Below are positions 50,260 through 59,444 of a stretch of DNA of 64,000 bases, one piece after another. Source of the DNA: Lysinibacillus sp. OF-1 (GTDB taxonomy: Bacteria; Bacillota; Bacilli; Bacillales_A; Planococcaceae); contig NZ_CP102798.1 of assembly GCF_028356935.1 (NCBI RefSeq), positions 1,922,001 through 1,986,000 of the forward strand, given 5' to 3'. Under the pieces are notes generated by a model, which was not told where the DNA came from, searched no databases, and worked only from the letters and a program-made list of their open reading frames with translations. Both the position numbers and the translations under genes were made by a program. Numbering within the stretch: the stretch's first letter is position 1; each line of letters opens with the position of its first letter.

Positions 50260-50447
50260 TTATGTCCTGCGCATATAAGCACGTATTGTGAGAGGGGCCA
50301 AGATTGCCACCATCACTACACACCGTAAATGCTTCCAGCACGAACGTTCAGATCGACACCATCAACAGCACGATTATTTCCAAAAAGCTTAACCAAACGA
50401 TTGGCTTCAATTGCCCACTCGACATTCGTTGCTAGTGATGCTCCCAT
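50260..50447 (-). pseudogene. Collapsed ABC transporter: ATPase start joined to permease end
   Basis: On the minus strand AAGGGGAA and an ATG start a 43-codon frame, MGASLATNVEWAIEANRLVK then LFGNNRAVDGVDLNVRAGSI then YGV, the N-terminus of a DrrA-like ABC ATPase. It stops just where LLGPNGAGKTT (Walker A) should follow. A few bases later another frame reads MVAILAPLTIRAYMRRT-stop, which resembles the C-terminus of a DrrB-like ABC-2 permease. One internal deletion of about 1.5-2 kb would create exactly this junction. The rest of 50121-50653 holds only a terminator and promoter region. Confidence 0.7.
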
Positions 50448-50653
50448 GGAATTTCCCCTTATATCTACAAACAGATCATACATGACATCAATGAACTGAA
50501 TATTAACTGGCTAAAAATATGCTAGATAGCACCTAACTTAAATGATTGATAGGGTTGTAAATATTACGAGACCCGAAAAATTATTGCCAAATGGGAATGA
50601 TTTTCAGTTATAATGAGGAACGAATGGGATTTAAATAGAACGGAGACGAATGT

Positions 50654-52387
50654 ATGCAGGTAGTTAAACAGTTAGGGCAGTATTTGGGGCCTTATAAATT
50701 TTTCACTTTGATTGCGCCGTTATTGATGGTGCTAGAGGTGACGATGGATTTAATTCAGCCAACCATCATGCAGCATATGATTGATACAGGGATTGCCAAC
50801 GGGGATAATCGTTATGTATTGACTATGTTTGTCTGGATGCTTGGCAGCGCAGTGCTGGGGCTTATTGGTGGAGTCGGTTGCTCGTACTACAGCTCGAAGG
50901 CAGCGATTCATTTTGCATCGGATGTTCGACAGGCTCTTTATGAGAAGATGATGACGTATTCAGCCAAGGAGCGGGATGCGTTTACGACAGGGAAGCTGAT
51001 TACGATTTTAACAAGTGATGTGGAAAGTATTCAGCGCGCGTTTATGATGACGCTACGTATTTTTGTGCGTGGGCCTTTGCTTTTTATCGGAGCAGTGATT
51101 ATCGTGTTTGTGACAGCGCGTGAGCTTTTTTCCATCCTTCTCATTATCGTGCCGTTGTTGATGATCGCCATGTATTTTTTTACAAAGTATTCAGGTGTGC
51201 TGTATCGTCGTGTTCAGGAGGCGATTGATGGGGTCAATACGAAGTTACAGGAAAATTTGGCGGGTATTCGTGTGGTCAAAGCGTTTCGTCGTGAGACACA
51301 GCAGGTGGCACAATTTGGAGAATTAAATGAGGCGCTGACAAAGCGTTTCATCACTGCAGAGCAAATCGTAGGGGTACTTGTGCCCTTTACGATGTTTATT
51401 GTCAATCTGGGCATTGTAGCTGCACTTTGGCTTGGGGCCATTAAGGTAGAGGCGGGTACTTTGAAAGTTGGGGTCATTCTGGCGTTTATCAACTATTTAA
51501 CGATTATTTTAAATGGCTTAATGTCTTCTAGTACGGTGCTAATGCAAATTGCACGAGCATTGCCTTCAGGCGAACGGATTGTGGATATTTTAAATAAAGA
51601 CATAGCGGTGAAGGAATCGGAACAGGCGATTTCTGCATCCATACAAGGTGCGATTGACTTCGATCAGGTGAGCTATCGATACTATGATACAGCAGAGGAT
51701 GTCCTCAAAAAAATTTCTTTTTCTGTAAAGCCTGGGCAAACGGTAGGCATCATTGGAAAAACAGGTAGTGGTAAATCAACGCTAGTAAAGCTGCTTCCTC
51801 GCTTATTTGATCCAACAGATGGTGAAATTCGCCTAGATGGCAGACCACTCAAATCGTATGCCCTCGCTACATTACGTGCGCATATCGGCTTTACCTCCCA
51901 AAAAGCGTTATTGTTCTCTGGAACAATTGAAGAAAATATTCGACTCGGCAAGGATGAAGCGACAGCCGAGGAAATACAACAGGCAATAGAGGCAGCCTGT
52001 GCGAGTGAATTTGTGGAGCGACTTGATAAAGGCTTAGCCCATGAATTGTCACAGGGAGCTACAAATTTATCGGGCGGGCAAAAGCAGCGCCTTGCTTTAG
52101 GCCGTGCATTTATTCGTAAGCCTGCCATTCTAGTGCTAGATGATACTACCTCCGCGCTCGATAGTGCGTCGGAGCAGCATGTGCAGCAGGCTATTGCCAC
52201 ACAGTATCAAGACACAACGACATTGATCGTAGCGTCGAAAATTGCCTCGATACAGCAGGCTGATATGATTTTGGTCTTAGAGGATGGCGACATTGTTGGG
52301 CAAGGAACCCATCAGCAGTTACTACAAGCCAATACGCATTATCAAGCCATTTATGCGTCGCAGCAAAAGGCTGGTGAACAAAAATGA
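50654..52387 (+). CDS. ABC exporter half-transporter A (degenerate ATP site)
   Basis: 577 residues: six-helix exporter domain (1-310), then the ATPase with Walker A GKTGSGKST, Q-loop TSQKALLF, signature LSGGQKQR and Walker B ILVLDDTTSALD. Here the catalytic Glu is replaced by Asp, the mark of the non-catalytic site in heterodimeric pumps (BmrC, YfiB, LmrC type). The partner gene overlaps by 4 bases. Likely drug or lipid-linked export at the membrane. Confidence 0.9.
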   Translation: MQVVKQLGQYLGPYKFFTLIAPLLMVLEVTMDLIQPTIMQHMIDTGIANGDNRYVLTMFVWMLGSAVLGLIGGVGCSYYSSKAAIHFASDVRQALYEKMMTYSAKERDAFTTGKLITILTSDVESIQRAFMMTLRIFVRGPLLFIGAVIIVFVTARELFSILLIIVPLLMIAMYFFTKYSGVLYRRVQEAIDGVNTKLQENLAGIRVVKAFRRETQQVAQFGELNEALTKRFITAEQIVGVLVPFTMFIVNLGIVAALWLGAIKVEAGTLKVGVILAFINYLTIILNGLMSSSTVLMQIARALPSGERIVDILNKDIAVKESEQAISASIQGAIDFDQVSYRYYDTAEDVLKKISFSVKPGQTVGIIGKTGSGKSTLVKLLPRLFDPTDGEIRLDGRPLKSYALATLRAHIGFTSQKALLFSGTIEENIRLGKDEATAEEIQQAIEAACASEFVERLDKGLAHELSQGATNLSGGQKQRLALGRAFIRKPAILVLDDTTSALDSASEQHVQQAIATQYQDTTTLIVASKIASIQQADMILVLEDGDIVGQGTHQQLLQANTHYQAIYASQQKAGEQK

Positions 52388-54195
52388 GTCAAAATCAACC
52401 AAAGCAAATGAATTTTGGACGTGGCCCACGTATCGGAGGGCCATCTGAGAAGGCGAAAAATCAAAGAGCAACACTGTTCCGAATATGGCATTATGTCAAA
52501 CAGCAAAAAGTAGGGATGTTTTTAGCCATCTTTTTTGTCGTTGCTTCTACCTTTTTAAGTCTAGCAGGGCCCTATTTGATTGGGCATATTATTGATGATT
52601 ATATTATGAAAAAGGATATCGACGGCACGATCCGTTTAGGTATCGTCTTAGCTGTTATTTTTACGGTAGCATCTATTCTGACATGGCTGCAAACCTATGT
52701 CATGATTCATGTGGCGATGAAAACAATTCGGACATTGCGGCTGGAACTGTTTCATAAGCTTCAAACGCTCACATTACGATTTTTTGATCAGCGTGCACTT
52801 GGTGATTTAATGAGCCGTGTCACAAATGATATTGATAATTTAAATACGGCCCTTGCGCAAAGTGTGACGCAAATCGTGTCATCTATTTTAACTGTCATTG
52901 GTGTCAGTATCGCGATGTTCACATTGAGCTGGCAGTTAGCCATTGTGACATTGATTATTATTCCGCTTATTGTGTTCACAACCAAGCAAATTATTAAGCG
53001 CAGTGGTAAAAACTATGCAGCAAGGCAACGGGATCTTGGCAGGCTGAACGGCTATATTGAGGAAATGATTACGGGTGCGGAGGTTCTCACGCTTTTTGGG
53101 AAGGAGCAGCAAACGATTGATACGTTTCATCAGCAAAACGAAAATCTGCGAAACTCCGCCCAACGTGCAGAAATTACCTCTGGCTTATTAGGACCGATTA
53201 ATAACTTTATGAATAACTTGGGCTTAGCTGTCGTTATCGGAACGGGTGCCTTTTTAGCCGTGAAGAGCATCATTACAGTTGGGATCATTGCCGCCTTCGT
53301 GACGTATACACGGCAATTTTTCCGTCCGCTTAATCAGTTATCGAATCTGTTAAATACCTTTCAGTCGGCCATTGCTGGTGCAGAGCGTGTGTTTGAGATT
53401 CTAGATGAACCATCCGAGGTAGCAGATCAGCCTCATGCCATCGAGGCAGCATCGCTCAAAGGGGATGTTATTTTCCAGCAAGTATCTTTTAGCTATGAGC
53501 CAAATAAGCCTGTGTTAAAAAATATTCACTTCCATGCCAAGGCAGGAGAGACCATCGCTCTTGTTGGTCCGACAGGCTCAGGGAAAACGACGATTATTAA
53601 TTTACTGACGCGTTTCTATGACGTGGATCAAGGGGAAATTTTGATTGATGGGCACAATATCGAACACTATCAAATGGCGACCATTCGCCAAAGAGTAGGC
53701 GTAGTTTTACAGGACACGTATTTGTTCTCTGGCACCATTCGTGAAAACATTCGCTTTGGGAAGCTAGATGCCACAGATGAAGAGGTCGTGGAAGCGGCGA
53801 AAATTGCGAATGCCCATCACTTTATTAAATATTTACCAGCCCAATACGATACACCTGTGCAGGCAGGTGGCGCTAATTTAAGTCAGGGACAACGCCAACT
53901 CATCGCCATTGCTCGTGCTATTTTAGAGAATGCTGATATTTTAATTTTGGACGAAGCGACATCGAGTGTGGATACGCAAACAGAGGTCGATATTCAAAAA
54001 GGCTTACAGCATTTAATGCAGGGACGCACAAGCTTTGTCATAGCCCATCGTTTAAAAACAATCGAGAATGCCGATCAAATTCTCGTCATTCAACAGGGGG
54101 AAATTGTCGAGCAAGGTAATCACCAAACGTTAATGCAGCAGCAGGGTATTTATCGTCATCTCCAGCAAAAATTATTGTTAGAGCAGGTAGAATAG
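52384..54195 (+). CDS. ABC exporter half-transporter B (catalytic ATP site)
   Basis: 603 residues. The exporter domain (about 40-330) is followed by an ATPase with Walker A GPTGSGKTT, Q-loop LQDTYLFSG, the variant signature LSQGQRQL and a canonical Walker B LILDEATSSVD. This pairs with the upstream half-transporter to form a heterodimer with one active site, as in YfiBC/BmrCD/LmrCD. The basic N-terminal extension (MSQNQPKQMNFGRGPRIGGP) is typical of the D subunit. Confidence 0.9.
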   Translation: MSQNQPKQMNFGRGPRIGGPSEKAKNQRATLFRIWHYVKQQKVGMFLAIFFVVASTFLSLAGPYLIGHIIDDYIMKKDIDGTIRLGIVLAVIFTVASILTWLQTYVMIHVAMKTIRTLRLELFHKLQTLTLRFFDQRALGDLMSRVTNDIDNLNTALAQSVTQIVSSILTVIGVSIAMFTLSWQLAIVTLIIIPLIVFTTKQIIKRSGKNYAARQRDLGRLNGYIEEMITGAEVLTLFGKEQQTIDTFHQQNENLRNSAQRAEITSGLLGPINNFMNNLGLAVVIGTGAFLAVKSIITVGIIAAFVTYTRQFFRPLNQLSNLLNTFQSAIAGAERVFEILDEPSEVADQPHAIEAASLKGDVIFQQVSFSYEPNKPVLKNIHFHAKAGETIALVGPTGSGKTTIINLLTRFYDVDQGEILIDGHNIEHYQMATIRQRVGVVLQDTYLFSGTIRENIRFGKLDATDEEVVEAAKIANAHHFIKYLPAQYDTPVQAGGANLSQGQRQLIAIARAILENADILILDEATSSVDTQTEVDIQKGLQHLMQGRTSFVIAHRLKTIENADQILVIQQGEIVEQGNHQTLMQQQGIYRHLQQKLLLEQVE

Positions 54196-54236
54196 GGAAT
54201 AATAAAGGTACATCTTCCAGAAAGTGAGGGATAGAC

Positions 54237-54656
54237 ATGTATGAATTAAAAATGAAAGAAACAGATGCAAGTGTCATTGAATTTATTGAAAATGTGGACC
54301 ATCCACAAAAACGAGAAGACGCCTTTCGATTATTGGACATTTTTACAGAGGTCACAGGCTATGAAGCCAAAATGTGGGGACCGAGTATTATCGGCTTTGG
54401 TAGCTATCATTACAAATACAAAACAGGGCATGAAGGGGATGCACCCCGTGTTGGCTATTCCCCACGCAAAGCAAAAATTAGCCTGTATTTCGCCCCAGGT
54501 GATGAGCGAGAGCAGCTATTACAGCACTTTGGCAAGCACACAACGGGGAAAGCCTGCGTGTATATTAATAAGCTTGCGGATGTGGATGAAGACATCCTAA
54601 AAGCCCTTATACAACAAACCATCGACTTTGTACAAAAAAACTATCCAGATGCTTAA
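54237..54656 (+). CDS. DUF1801 (YdhG-like) protein
   Basis: 139 residues with EFIENVDHPQKREDAFRLLD, then AKMWGPSIIGFGSYHYKYKT, then VGYSPRKAKISLYFAPG. These match DUF1801, a small fold of the YdhG/YjhC type; the biochemical role is unknown. GAGGG lies before the ATG. 41 bases after the ABC pair and followed by a terminator, so possibly the third gene of that operon. Confidence 0.87.
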   Translation: MYELKMKETDASVIEFIENVDHPQKREDAFRLLDIFTEVTGYEAKMWGPSIIGFGSYHYKYKTGHEGDAPRVGYSPRKAKISLYFAPGDEREQLLQHFGKHTTGKACVYINKLADVDEDILKALIQQTIDFVQKNYPDA

Positions 54657-54667
54657 TACTAAGAAAG

Positions 54668-54697
54668 CTGCCTATCTCAATGTAGGCAGTTTTTTTA
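54668..54697 (+). terminator. Rho-independent terminator
   Basis: CTGCCTA/TAGGCAG, 8-base loop, seven Ts. Confidence 0.9.
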
Positions 54698-54860
54698 TGG
54701 AATCACTGCAACGTATATTGCAAATGGTCTCAATTTAATGCCTTGGCTAAATCATTTGCAACGTATATATACAGGATACGTCTAAAAATACTAACAAAAA
54801 AGAGGGTGTAACATTATTGCGGCTTTCATTGTATTTAAATAAAAGGAAGTGGTAAGAGCA

Positions 54861-54983
54861 GTGATACTAGATATTACAGAGAAGTTAAAAAAAGTAAACA
54901 GATGATATTTAGAGATAGCTAGTCCAAATGCTTTAACAGTGTCCTATTATACTACTAATGATTTTACTATTGGAATAAAATGA
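54861..54983 (+). pseudogene. Possible broken small gene
   Basis: GTG-started frame MILDITEKLKKVNR, TGA at codon 15, then YLEIASPNALTVSYYTTNDF and TIGIK to TGA. The sequence after the stop reads like protein. It sits beside an IS3 scrap, so it may be a damaged insertion-site gene. Weak support. The remaining intergenic bases (54698-55142) hold a GCAACGTATAT direct repeat and no gene. Confidence 0.25.
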
Positions 54984-54994
54984 ATCGTTCAAAG

Positions 54995-55042
54995 CTATTC
55001 AGCCATCTGGTGCCGATATTCAATCGGGGTCAGATGGCTGAG
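54995..55042 (-). mobile_element. IS3-family transposase 3'-end scrap
   Basis: Minus strand encodes LSHLTPIEYRHQMAE-stop, matching the terminal LxxLTPxEYRxQ motif of IS3-family OrfB integrases. The same DNA forms a hairpin (TCAGCCATCTG/CAGATGGCTGA with inner CCGAT/ATCGG). Only the last codons survive. Confidence 0.55.
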
Positions 55043-55142
55043 TCATTTTAGGAAGTGTGCAACTATAATTTTTCTCCAAAAATTAATTAGAAATTTATTT
55101 TTAATGTGTATCCTTGCAAGTATGAACAGAGAGGAGCTACGT

Positions 55143-56123
55143 ATGAAGAAATTAAAGAAATTATTGGTATACATAGGAGCATTAATCATGCTTGGAATGG
55201 TGGTTGTTTGGATCTACCATTATTATTTAGTACAGAAGGAATCTGCTATTTTACAAAATAATGGCACACTAGTAGACGTCGACGGTCATCAAATTAATGT
55301 CTATCAGGAGGGAGTTGGCGAGGACACGTATGTATTTATGGCAGGCTCAGGTATTGCAGCCCCAGTGTATGAGTTAAAGGGGCTGTACCGTAAGTTTTCA
55401 CAGCACCATCAAATAGCCGTAGTGGATCGAGCTGGCTATGGTTATAGTGATGTAGCCCATGATGCAAGAGACATTGAGACAATCCTAGCGCAAACACGAG
55501 AGGCTCTGCTACAAAGTGGTCTTCAGCCTCCTTATATACTCGTACCACATTCCATTTCAGGGCTAGAAGCCATTTACTGGGCACAAAAATACCCCGAAGA
55601 AGTAAAGGGAATCATCGCGCTGGACATTGGTTTACCTAGTCAATATGTAAAGCATCCAATGGGAACCGTCGATAGATGGATGGTGAAGGGGATGAGTCTA
55701 GCAACTAGAATGGGTTTACACCGACTTCTGCCATCACAGGTCTATAATCCGCAAGTATTGAAAATGTCCTTTTTAACAGCAGAGGAAAAGAAAATGTATC
55801 AGGCATTGTCCTTTAGACAGTTTTTTAATGAGGATATGAAAAATGAGCTGTTACAGGTCTATGAAAATAGTTTACAATCAGAACAGCTTCCAAAGCCGCA
55901 AAACACGCCAATCTTGCTGATTGATGCCATTGCAGAAGACAATAAAGATTCGCAATATACGAAGCAGAAAAGGCAGGATTATGCAGACTTTGCACAGCAA
56001 TTCACCTATGCACAGGTGGAAGAGGTCAGTGGCACACATAGTATTTATCTTTATCAACCCGATGAAATCTATCAACTAGCCATGATATTTATGAAAACGA
56101 ATGCTGATAAGAAAGGTCGATAA
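55143..56123 (+). CDS. Membrane-anchored alpha/beta hydrolase
   Basis: 326 residues from ATG 55143, 6 bases after AGAGGAGC. One N-terminal membrane segment (8-28) then an alpha/beta hydrolase: oxyanion region VFMAGSGIAAP, VVDRAGYGYSD, nucleophile elbow VPHSISGLEAIYWA (Ser in HSIS), and a late GTHSIYLYQPDE with the catalytic His. Acts outside the membrane by topology. The stop precedes the response-regulator ATG by one base, so it may be part of the two-component operon and its output or sensor partner. Confidence 0.82.
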   Translation: MKKLKKLLVYIGALIMLGMVVVWIYHYYLVQKESAILQNNGTLVDVDGHQINVYQEGVGEDTYVFMAGSGIAAPVYELKGLYRKFSQHHQIAVVDRAGYGYSDVAHDARDIETILAQTREALLQSGLQPPYILVPHSISGLEAIYWAQKYPEEVKGIIALDIGLPSQYVKHPMGTVDRWMVKGMSLATRMGLHRLLPSQVYNPQVLKMSFLTAEEKKMYQALSFRQFFNEDMKNELLQVYENSLQSEQLPKPQNTPILLIDAIAEDNKDSQYTKQKRQDYADFAQQFTYAQVEEVSGTHSIYLYQPDEIYQLAMIFMKTNADKKGR

Positions 56124-56124
56124 T

Positions 56125-56796
56125 ATGAAAGGATTTACCATTTTAATTGTAGAAGACGATCAAATGATTGGGGATTTGCTACAAAAAATACTACAGCGAG
56201 AAGGCTATGAAGCGATTTGGAAAACAGATGGTCGAGACATTATGTCACTCATTCAGCAAGTGGATTTAGTCATTATGGATATTATGCTGCCAGGAGAGGA
56301 TGGCTATCAATTAAGCAAAAATATTAAACGATTAGGCTTAAATATCCCCATTATTTTTCTATCGGCACGAAATGATATTGATAGTAAGCTAGAGGGCTTA
56401 ACGGTCGGGGAGGATTATTTGACAAAGCCATTTGACCCGCGTGAGCTTTTGCTTAGGATGCAAAAAATGTTGAGCCAGCAATATGGTACATTGACGCAAA
56501 TCCAGCATTTATTTATTGATGGGGAGCGGCGTAAAGTGTTTAATCAAAATCTTCATGATGAAATTGCATTGACAGCGACAGAGCGGAAAATGTTCTTTTA
56601 TTTATTTGACAATCGAGACAGAGTGTTAACAAAGGATCAATTTTTCGACTATCTTTGGCCACTGGATGAACGCAATCATAATATTCTCAATGTCCATATT
56701 AAAAAGATTCGAGCAAAGTTACATGATCCAGCAGGCGGCATTGTGCAAAATATTTATGGAGAAGGGTATCGTTTGAATACCTACATCAAAAAATGA
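56125..56796 (+). CDS. OmpR/PhoB-type response regulator
   Basis: 223 residues. Receiver domain: LIVEDDQMIGDLL, phospho-acceptor Asp52 in VIMDIMLPGEDGY, FLSARND and TKPF. Winged helix: TATERKMFFYLFDNRDRVLT, then HNILNVHIKKIRAKL, then GEGYRL. Start placed at the ATG after GAAAGGTCG. It overlaps the histidine kinase by 4 bases. Confidence 0.93.
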   Translation: MKGFTILIVEDDQMIGDLLQKILQREGYEAIWKTDGRDIMSLIQQVDLVIMDIMLPGEDGYQLSKNIKRLGLNIPIIFLSARNDIDSKLEGLTVGEDYLTKPFDPRELLLRMQKMLSQQYGTLTQIQHLFIDGERRKVFNQNLHDEIALTATERKMFFYLFDNRDRVLTKDQFFDYLWPLDERNHNILNVHIKKIRAKLHDPAGGIVQNIYGEGYRLNTYIKK

Positions 56797-57791
56797 CCTT
56801 AAAAACGAAATACCGTACTTTATTATTTTTGGCGATTGCTAGTGTACCAATTGTGTTATTAAGCATTAGTGTGGCTATAGCTCTTGTTTATGACAAGGTC
56901 TTTAAATTGAAAAATGAAGGCATTCCGTTTCATGAATCCTTTGCCTATCCTATTATGCTCGTAGCGTTTGTGCTGTCATTAGGACTGTTAGCATTATTAT
57001 TCTCAACAACTATCCATTCTTTATTGTCAAAAATCACGATGCTCAATAAAACGATACGGGAATTAGCTAGTAATGAACGGATACCAAATACGTTAACAAT
57101 TAGTAGTGAGGATGAAATAGGACAGCTTATGCAGTCTGTCAATCTCTTAATTGAGCGGACGACTTACCGAGAATTAGAGTTAGCGCAGCAGCAGGAGCTC
57201 CAAAAAGAGCTGCTGCAAAAGTTACGACATGACATCCATACGCCCTTGACGGCCATACGTTTACAGTTATTTTTTCTAGAAGATCAATTACAAGGGCAGC
57301 CGAAATTGGTGGAATCCTTAAATGCACAAATCCACTATATAACGAATTTAACAAATGCATTTCAGTTACAAGCCTTTGATACAAGTGAAAATTCCTTTGT
57401 TGTCCAGGAGGAAATCCAGCTTGCACAGCTACTAGAAACGATGATGAAGAAGTGGCGTTATTTATATCGCATGCAAAACATAGCCCTGCATTTTCACCAT
57501 GACGACCCACATGCTATTTGGATTAGCAATGAATTATGGCTACAACGTTTATTTGATAATGTCTTCCAAAATACATTAAAGCATGCCCAAGCAACTAAGC
57601 TAGAGGTTTCGATAAAGAATGGTCAAGTGTTCATGTGTGATGATGGAGTCGGCTTCGAGCCTGATGCCGATTATGCAGGACTTGGGCTCAAAATTATACA
57701 GGACATTGCCAAAACATTGAACATCGACGTTTCATTACAATCAAACGACACGGGGACTTCCTTTGGCTTTGCCCAAAAGTCCCTGCAATAA
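56793..57791 (+). CDS. Sensor histidine kinase
   Basis: 332 residues. Two membrane segments (8-28 and about 48-70) with almost no extracytoplasmic loop, then a HAMP-like linker. The H-box is LRHDIHTPLTAIRLQL with His146. The ATPase domain has the N-box (FDNVFQNTLKHAQ), G1 DDGVGFEPD and G2 GLGLKI. The short loop suggests intramembrane sensing, as in cell-envelope stress kinases. It phosphorylates the overlapping regulator. Confidence 0.92.
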   Translation: MTLKTKYRTLLFLAIASVPIVLLSISVAIALVYDKVFKLKNEGIPFHESFAYPIMLVAFVLSLGLLALLFSTTIHSLLSKITMLNKTIRELASNERIPNTLTISSEDEIGQLMQSVNLLIERTTYRELELAQQQELQKELLQKLRHDIHTPLTAIRLQLFFLEDQLQGQPKLVESLNAQIHYITNLTNAFQLQAFDTSENSFVVQEEIQLAQLLETMMKKWRYLYRMQNIALHFHHDDPHAIWISNELWLQRLFDNVFQNTLKHAQATKLEVSIKNGQVFMCDDGVGFEPDADYAGLGLKIIQDIAKTLNIDVSLQSNDTGTSFGFAQKSLQ

Positions 57792-57826
57792 CAAAACAAC
57801 GGCAGCCTTTGCCGTTGTTTTGTCTT
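57792..57826. terminator. Bidirectional terminator
   Basis: 12-bp stem CAAAACAACGGC/GCCGTTGTTTTG with a 7-base loop, symmetric A and T flanks. Serves the kinase and the converging DMT gene, whose stop lies at its edge. Confidence 0.9.
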
Positions 57827-58694
57827 AATGAGATTTTCGTTGTTGCAGTAAAAAGAGCGCAAGTCCTAGTAAAATGACGATAATGCCGATCCCTTGTTGA
57901 ATAGAAATCATCTCATCTAAAATAAAATAAGCTAATATACATGTACCGATCGTTTCGCCTAAAATGCTCATCGAGATAACGGTTGTACTTAACCATTTCA
58001 ATAGCCAATTAAAAATGGTTTGCCCAAAAATCGTTGCAATAACGGCTAATCCTACAAGAGACCACCAAGTGGATGCTGAATAGTCGAAGAACGATTCCTG
58101 CATAAAGAGGGCGTATACCGCTAAGAAGATGGAGCTGCTTCCATAGCCAATGATCGAATAAGGAACAAGTGATAAATCCTTGCGAACAGATTGTCCGATA
58201 AAAAAGTAGGCCGTAATAATACCTGCCGCTATAAAGGCAAGGATATCGCCATAAAGAGCTTGTCCACTAATCTGGAAATCCTGCCAGCCGATGATGAAAC
58301 AACCGATAATGGCTACGCAACAGCCAACAATTGCTCCTTTAGAAAAACGTTCTTTAAATAAAAAATAGCTTCCCACTAAAGAGAATAAAGGTTGTAGTGT
58401 TACAATGACTGTTGAACTAGCCACCGATGTGTAGTTTAATGATTCAAACCATAAGACATAGTGACAGGCTAAAAATAATCCTGATAAAATGCCCAGTCCC
58501 CACTGTTTTTTGGAGAGGCTCGTCATTTCCTGTCGCAATCCCTTTTGCGCTAATAAAAAGGGGAGTAGCACTAGTAGCGCAAAAAATAATCGATAAAAGG
58601 CCGTAATGGCTGGTGGCGCATCGGCAAGCTTGACAAAAATAGCTGAAGTCGATAATGCAAAGACAGCAAAAAATAAAGAGATGTAATAAAACAT
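57825..58694 (-). CDS. EamA/DMT family exporter
   Basis: 289 residues, ten membrane helices in two EamA repeats (AIFVKLADAPPAITAFYRLF and the second beginning LYGDILAFIAAGIITAYFFI). Drug/metabolite transporter superfamily, usually exporting amino acids or metabolites. GGAGTTC precedes the ATG. Divergent from an XRE-cupin regulator with an 8-4-8 palindrome between them, so probably its target. Confidence 0.88.
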   Translation of the reverse strand: MFYYISLFFAVFALSTSAIFVKLADAPPAITAFYRLFFALLVLLPFLLAQKGLRQEMTSLSKKQWGLGILSGLFLACHYVLWFESLNYTSVASSTVIVTLQPLFSLVGSYFLFKERFSKGAIVGCCVAIIGCFIIGWQDFQISGQALYGDILAFIAAGIITAYFFIGQSVRKDLSLVPYSIIGYGSSSIFLAVYALFMQESFFDYSASTWWSLVGLAVIATIFGQTIFNWLLKWLSTTVISMSILGETIGTCILAYFILDEMISIQQGIGIIVILLGLALFLLQQRKSH

Positions 58695-58711
58695 GATGAA
58701 CTCCTATGTAT

Positions 58712-58731
58712 TTGTTTATAATAATAAACAA
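58712..58731. promoter_or_regulatory. Palindrome upstream of the DMT gene
   Basis: TTGTTTAT-AATA-ATAAACAA, 18 bases before the DMT start codon. Good position for the divergent XRE-cupin regulator. Confidence 0.55.
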
Positions 58732-58845
58732 GATTAATAATATTGCCTAACCTATTATAGTGTAGTCTTCCTCAATAAAATAGGGTTTTTAGAATATCAG
58801 CACAAAACTAGAAAAATACACATTATGATAAAAAGGAGTCGTGCC

Positions 58846-59406
58846 ATGCAGTATCATCAATTAGGACAAACCGTACTAAGTTATCGGAAGAAAAATGGTA
58901 TGACCATTAGAGAGTTTGCAGATTACGCAGGCATTAGTACTTCTTTAATTAGTCAAATCGAACGTGGACAAGCGAATCCATCGTTAAGTGTGCTGGAGTT
59001 AATTGCAAAGGCTTTACATGTACCATTGTTTACACTTTTTATTCATGATATCGATACAAGTACACTTATTTCACGCAAGCACAACCGCAAAAAAATATAT
59101 CGAGAAAACAAGGATCATATTGTCTATGATGTATTAACACCTGACTTTATGAAAGCTCGAATTGACATGCTCATGATGGAATTAAATCCACACGCAGTGA
59201 CCACGGAAAGTCATTATTGTCACAATGATAAAGAAGAGATAGCAGTGATGATGAGGGGGCAAGGCTATGTAGAGCTAGAAGGAGAAGAGTATGAGCTATT
59301 GGAAGGGGATGTTGTGCGGATTCCGCCGAATGTTCGACATCGTTTCCTCAATAAAAGCAATGACAGCATCCACGTATTATTCGTTCTAACACCTTCATTA
59401 ATATAG
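58846..59406 (+). CDS. XRE-cupin transcriptional regulator
   Basis: 186 residues from ATG 58846 after AAAAGGAG. HTH_3 domain at 9-65 (TIREFADYAGISTSLISQIE, then RGQANPSLSVLELIAKAL) joined to a cupin (MMRGQGYVELEGEEYELLEG, then DVVRIPPNVRHRFLNKS). Cupin ligand sensing suggests control by an amino acid or small metabolite exported by the divergent DMT protein. Confidence 0.9.
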   Translation: MQYHQLGQTVLSYRKKNGMTIREFADYAGISTSLISQIERGQANPSLSVLELIAKALHVPLFTLFIHDIDTSTLISRKHNRKKIYRENKDHIVYDVLTPDFMKARIDMLMMELNPHAVTTESHYCHNDKEEIAVMMRGQGYVELEGEEYELLEGDVVRIPPNVRHRFLNKSNDSIHVLFVLTPSLI

Positions 59407-59410
59407 AATA

Positions 59411-59434
59411 AGCAAGGACTAGCGAAGCCTTGCT
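59411..59434. terminator. Hairpin between converging XRE and LysR genes
   Basis: AGCAAGG/CCTTGCT with a 10-base loop; no strong T run on either side, so termination is likely but not certain. Confidence 0.45.
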
Positions 59435-59444
59435 GTATTCGATA

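Noticed and set aside
52788..53163. Minus-strand frames inside the ABC exporter genes
   Set aside because: Antisense shadows of strongly coding sequence; no ribosome sites or family matches.
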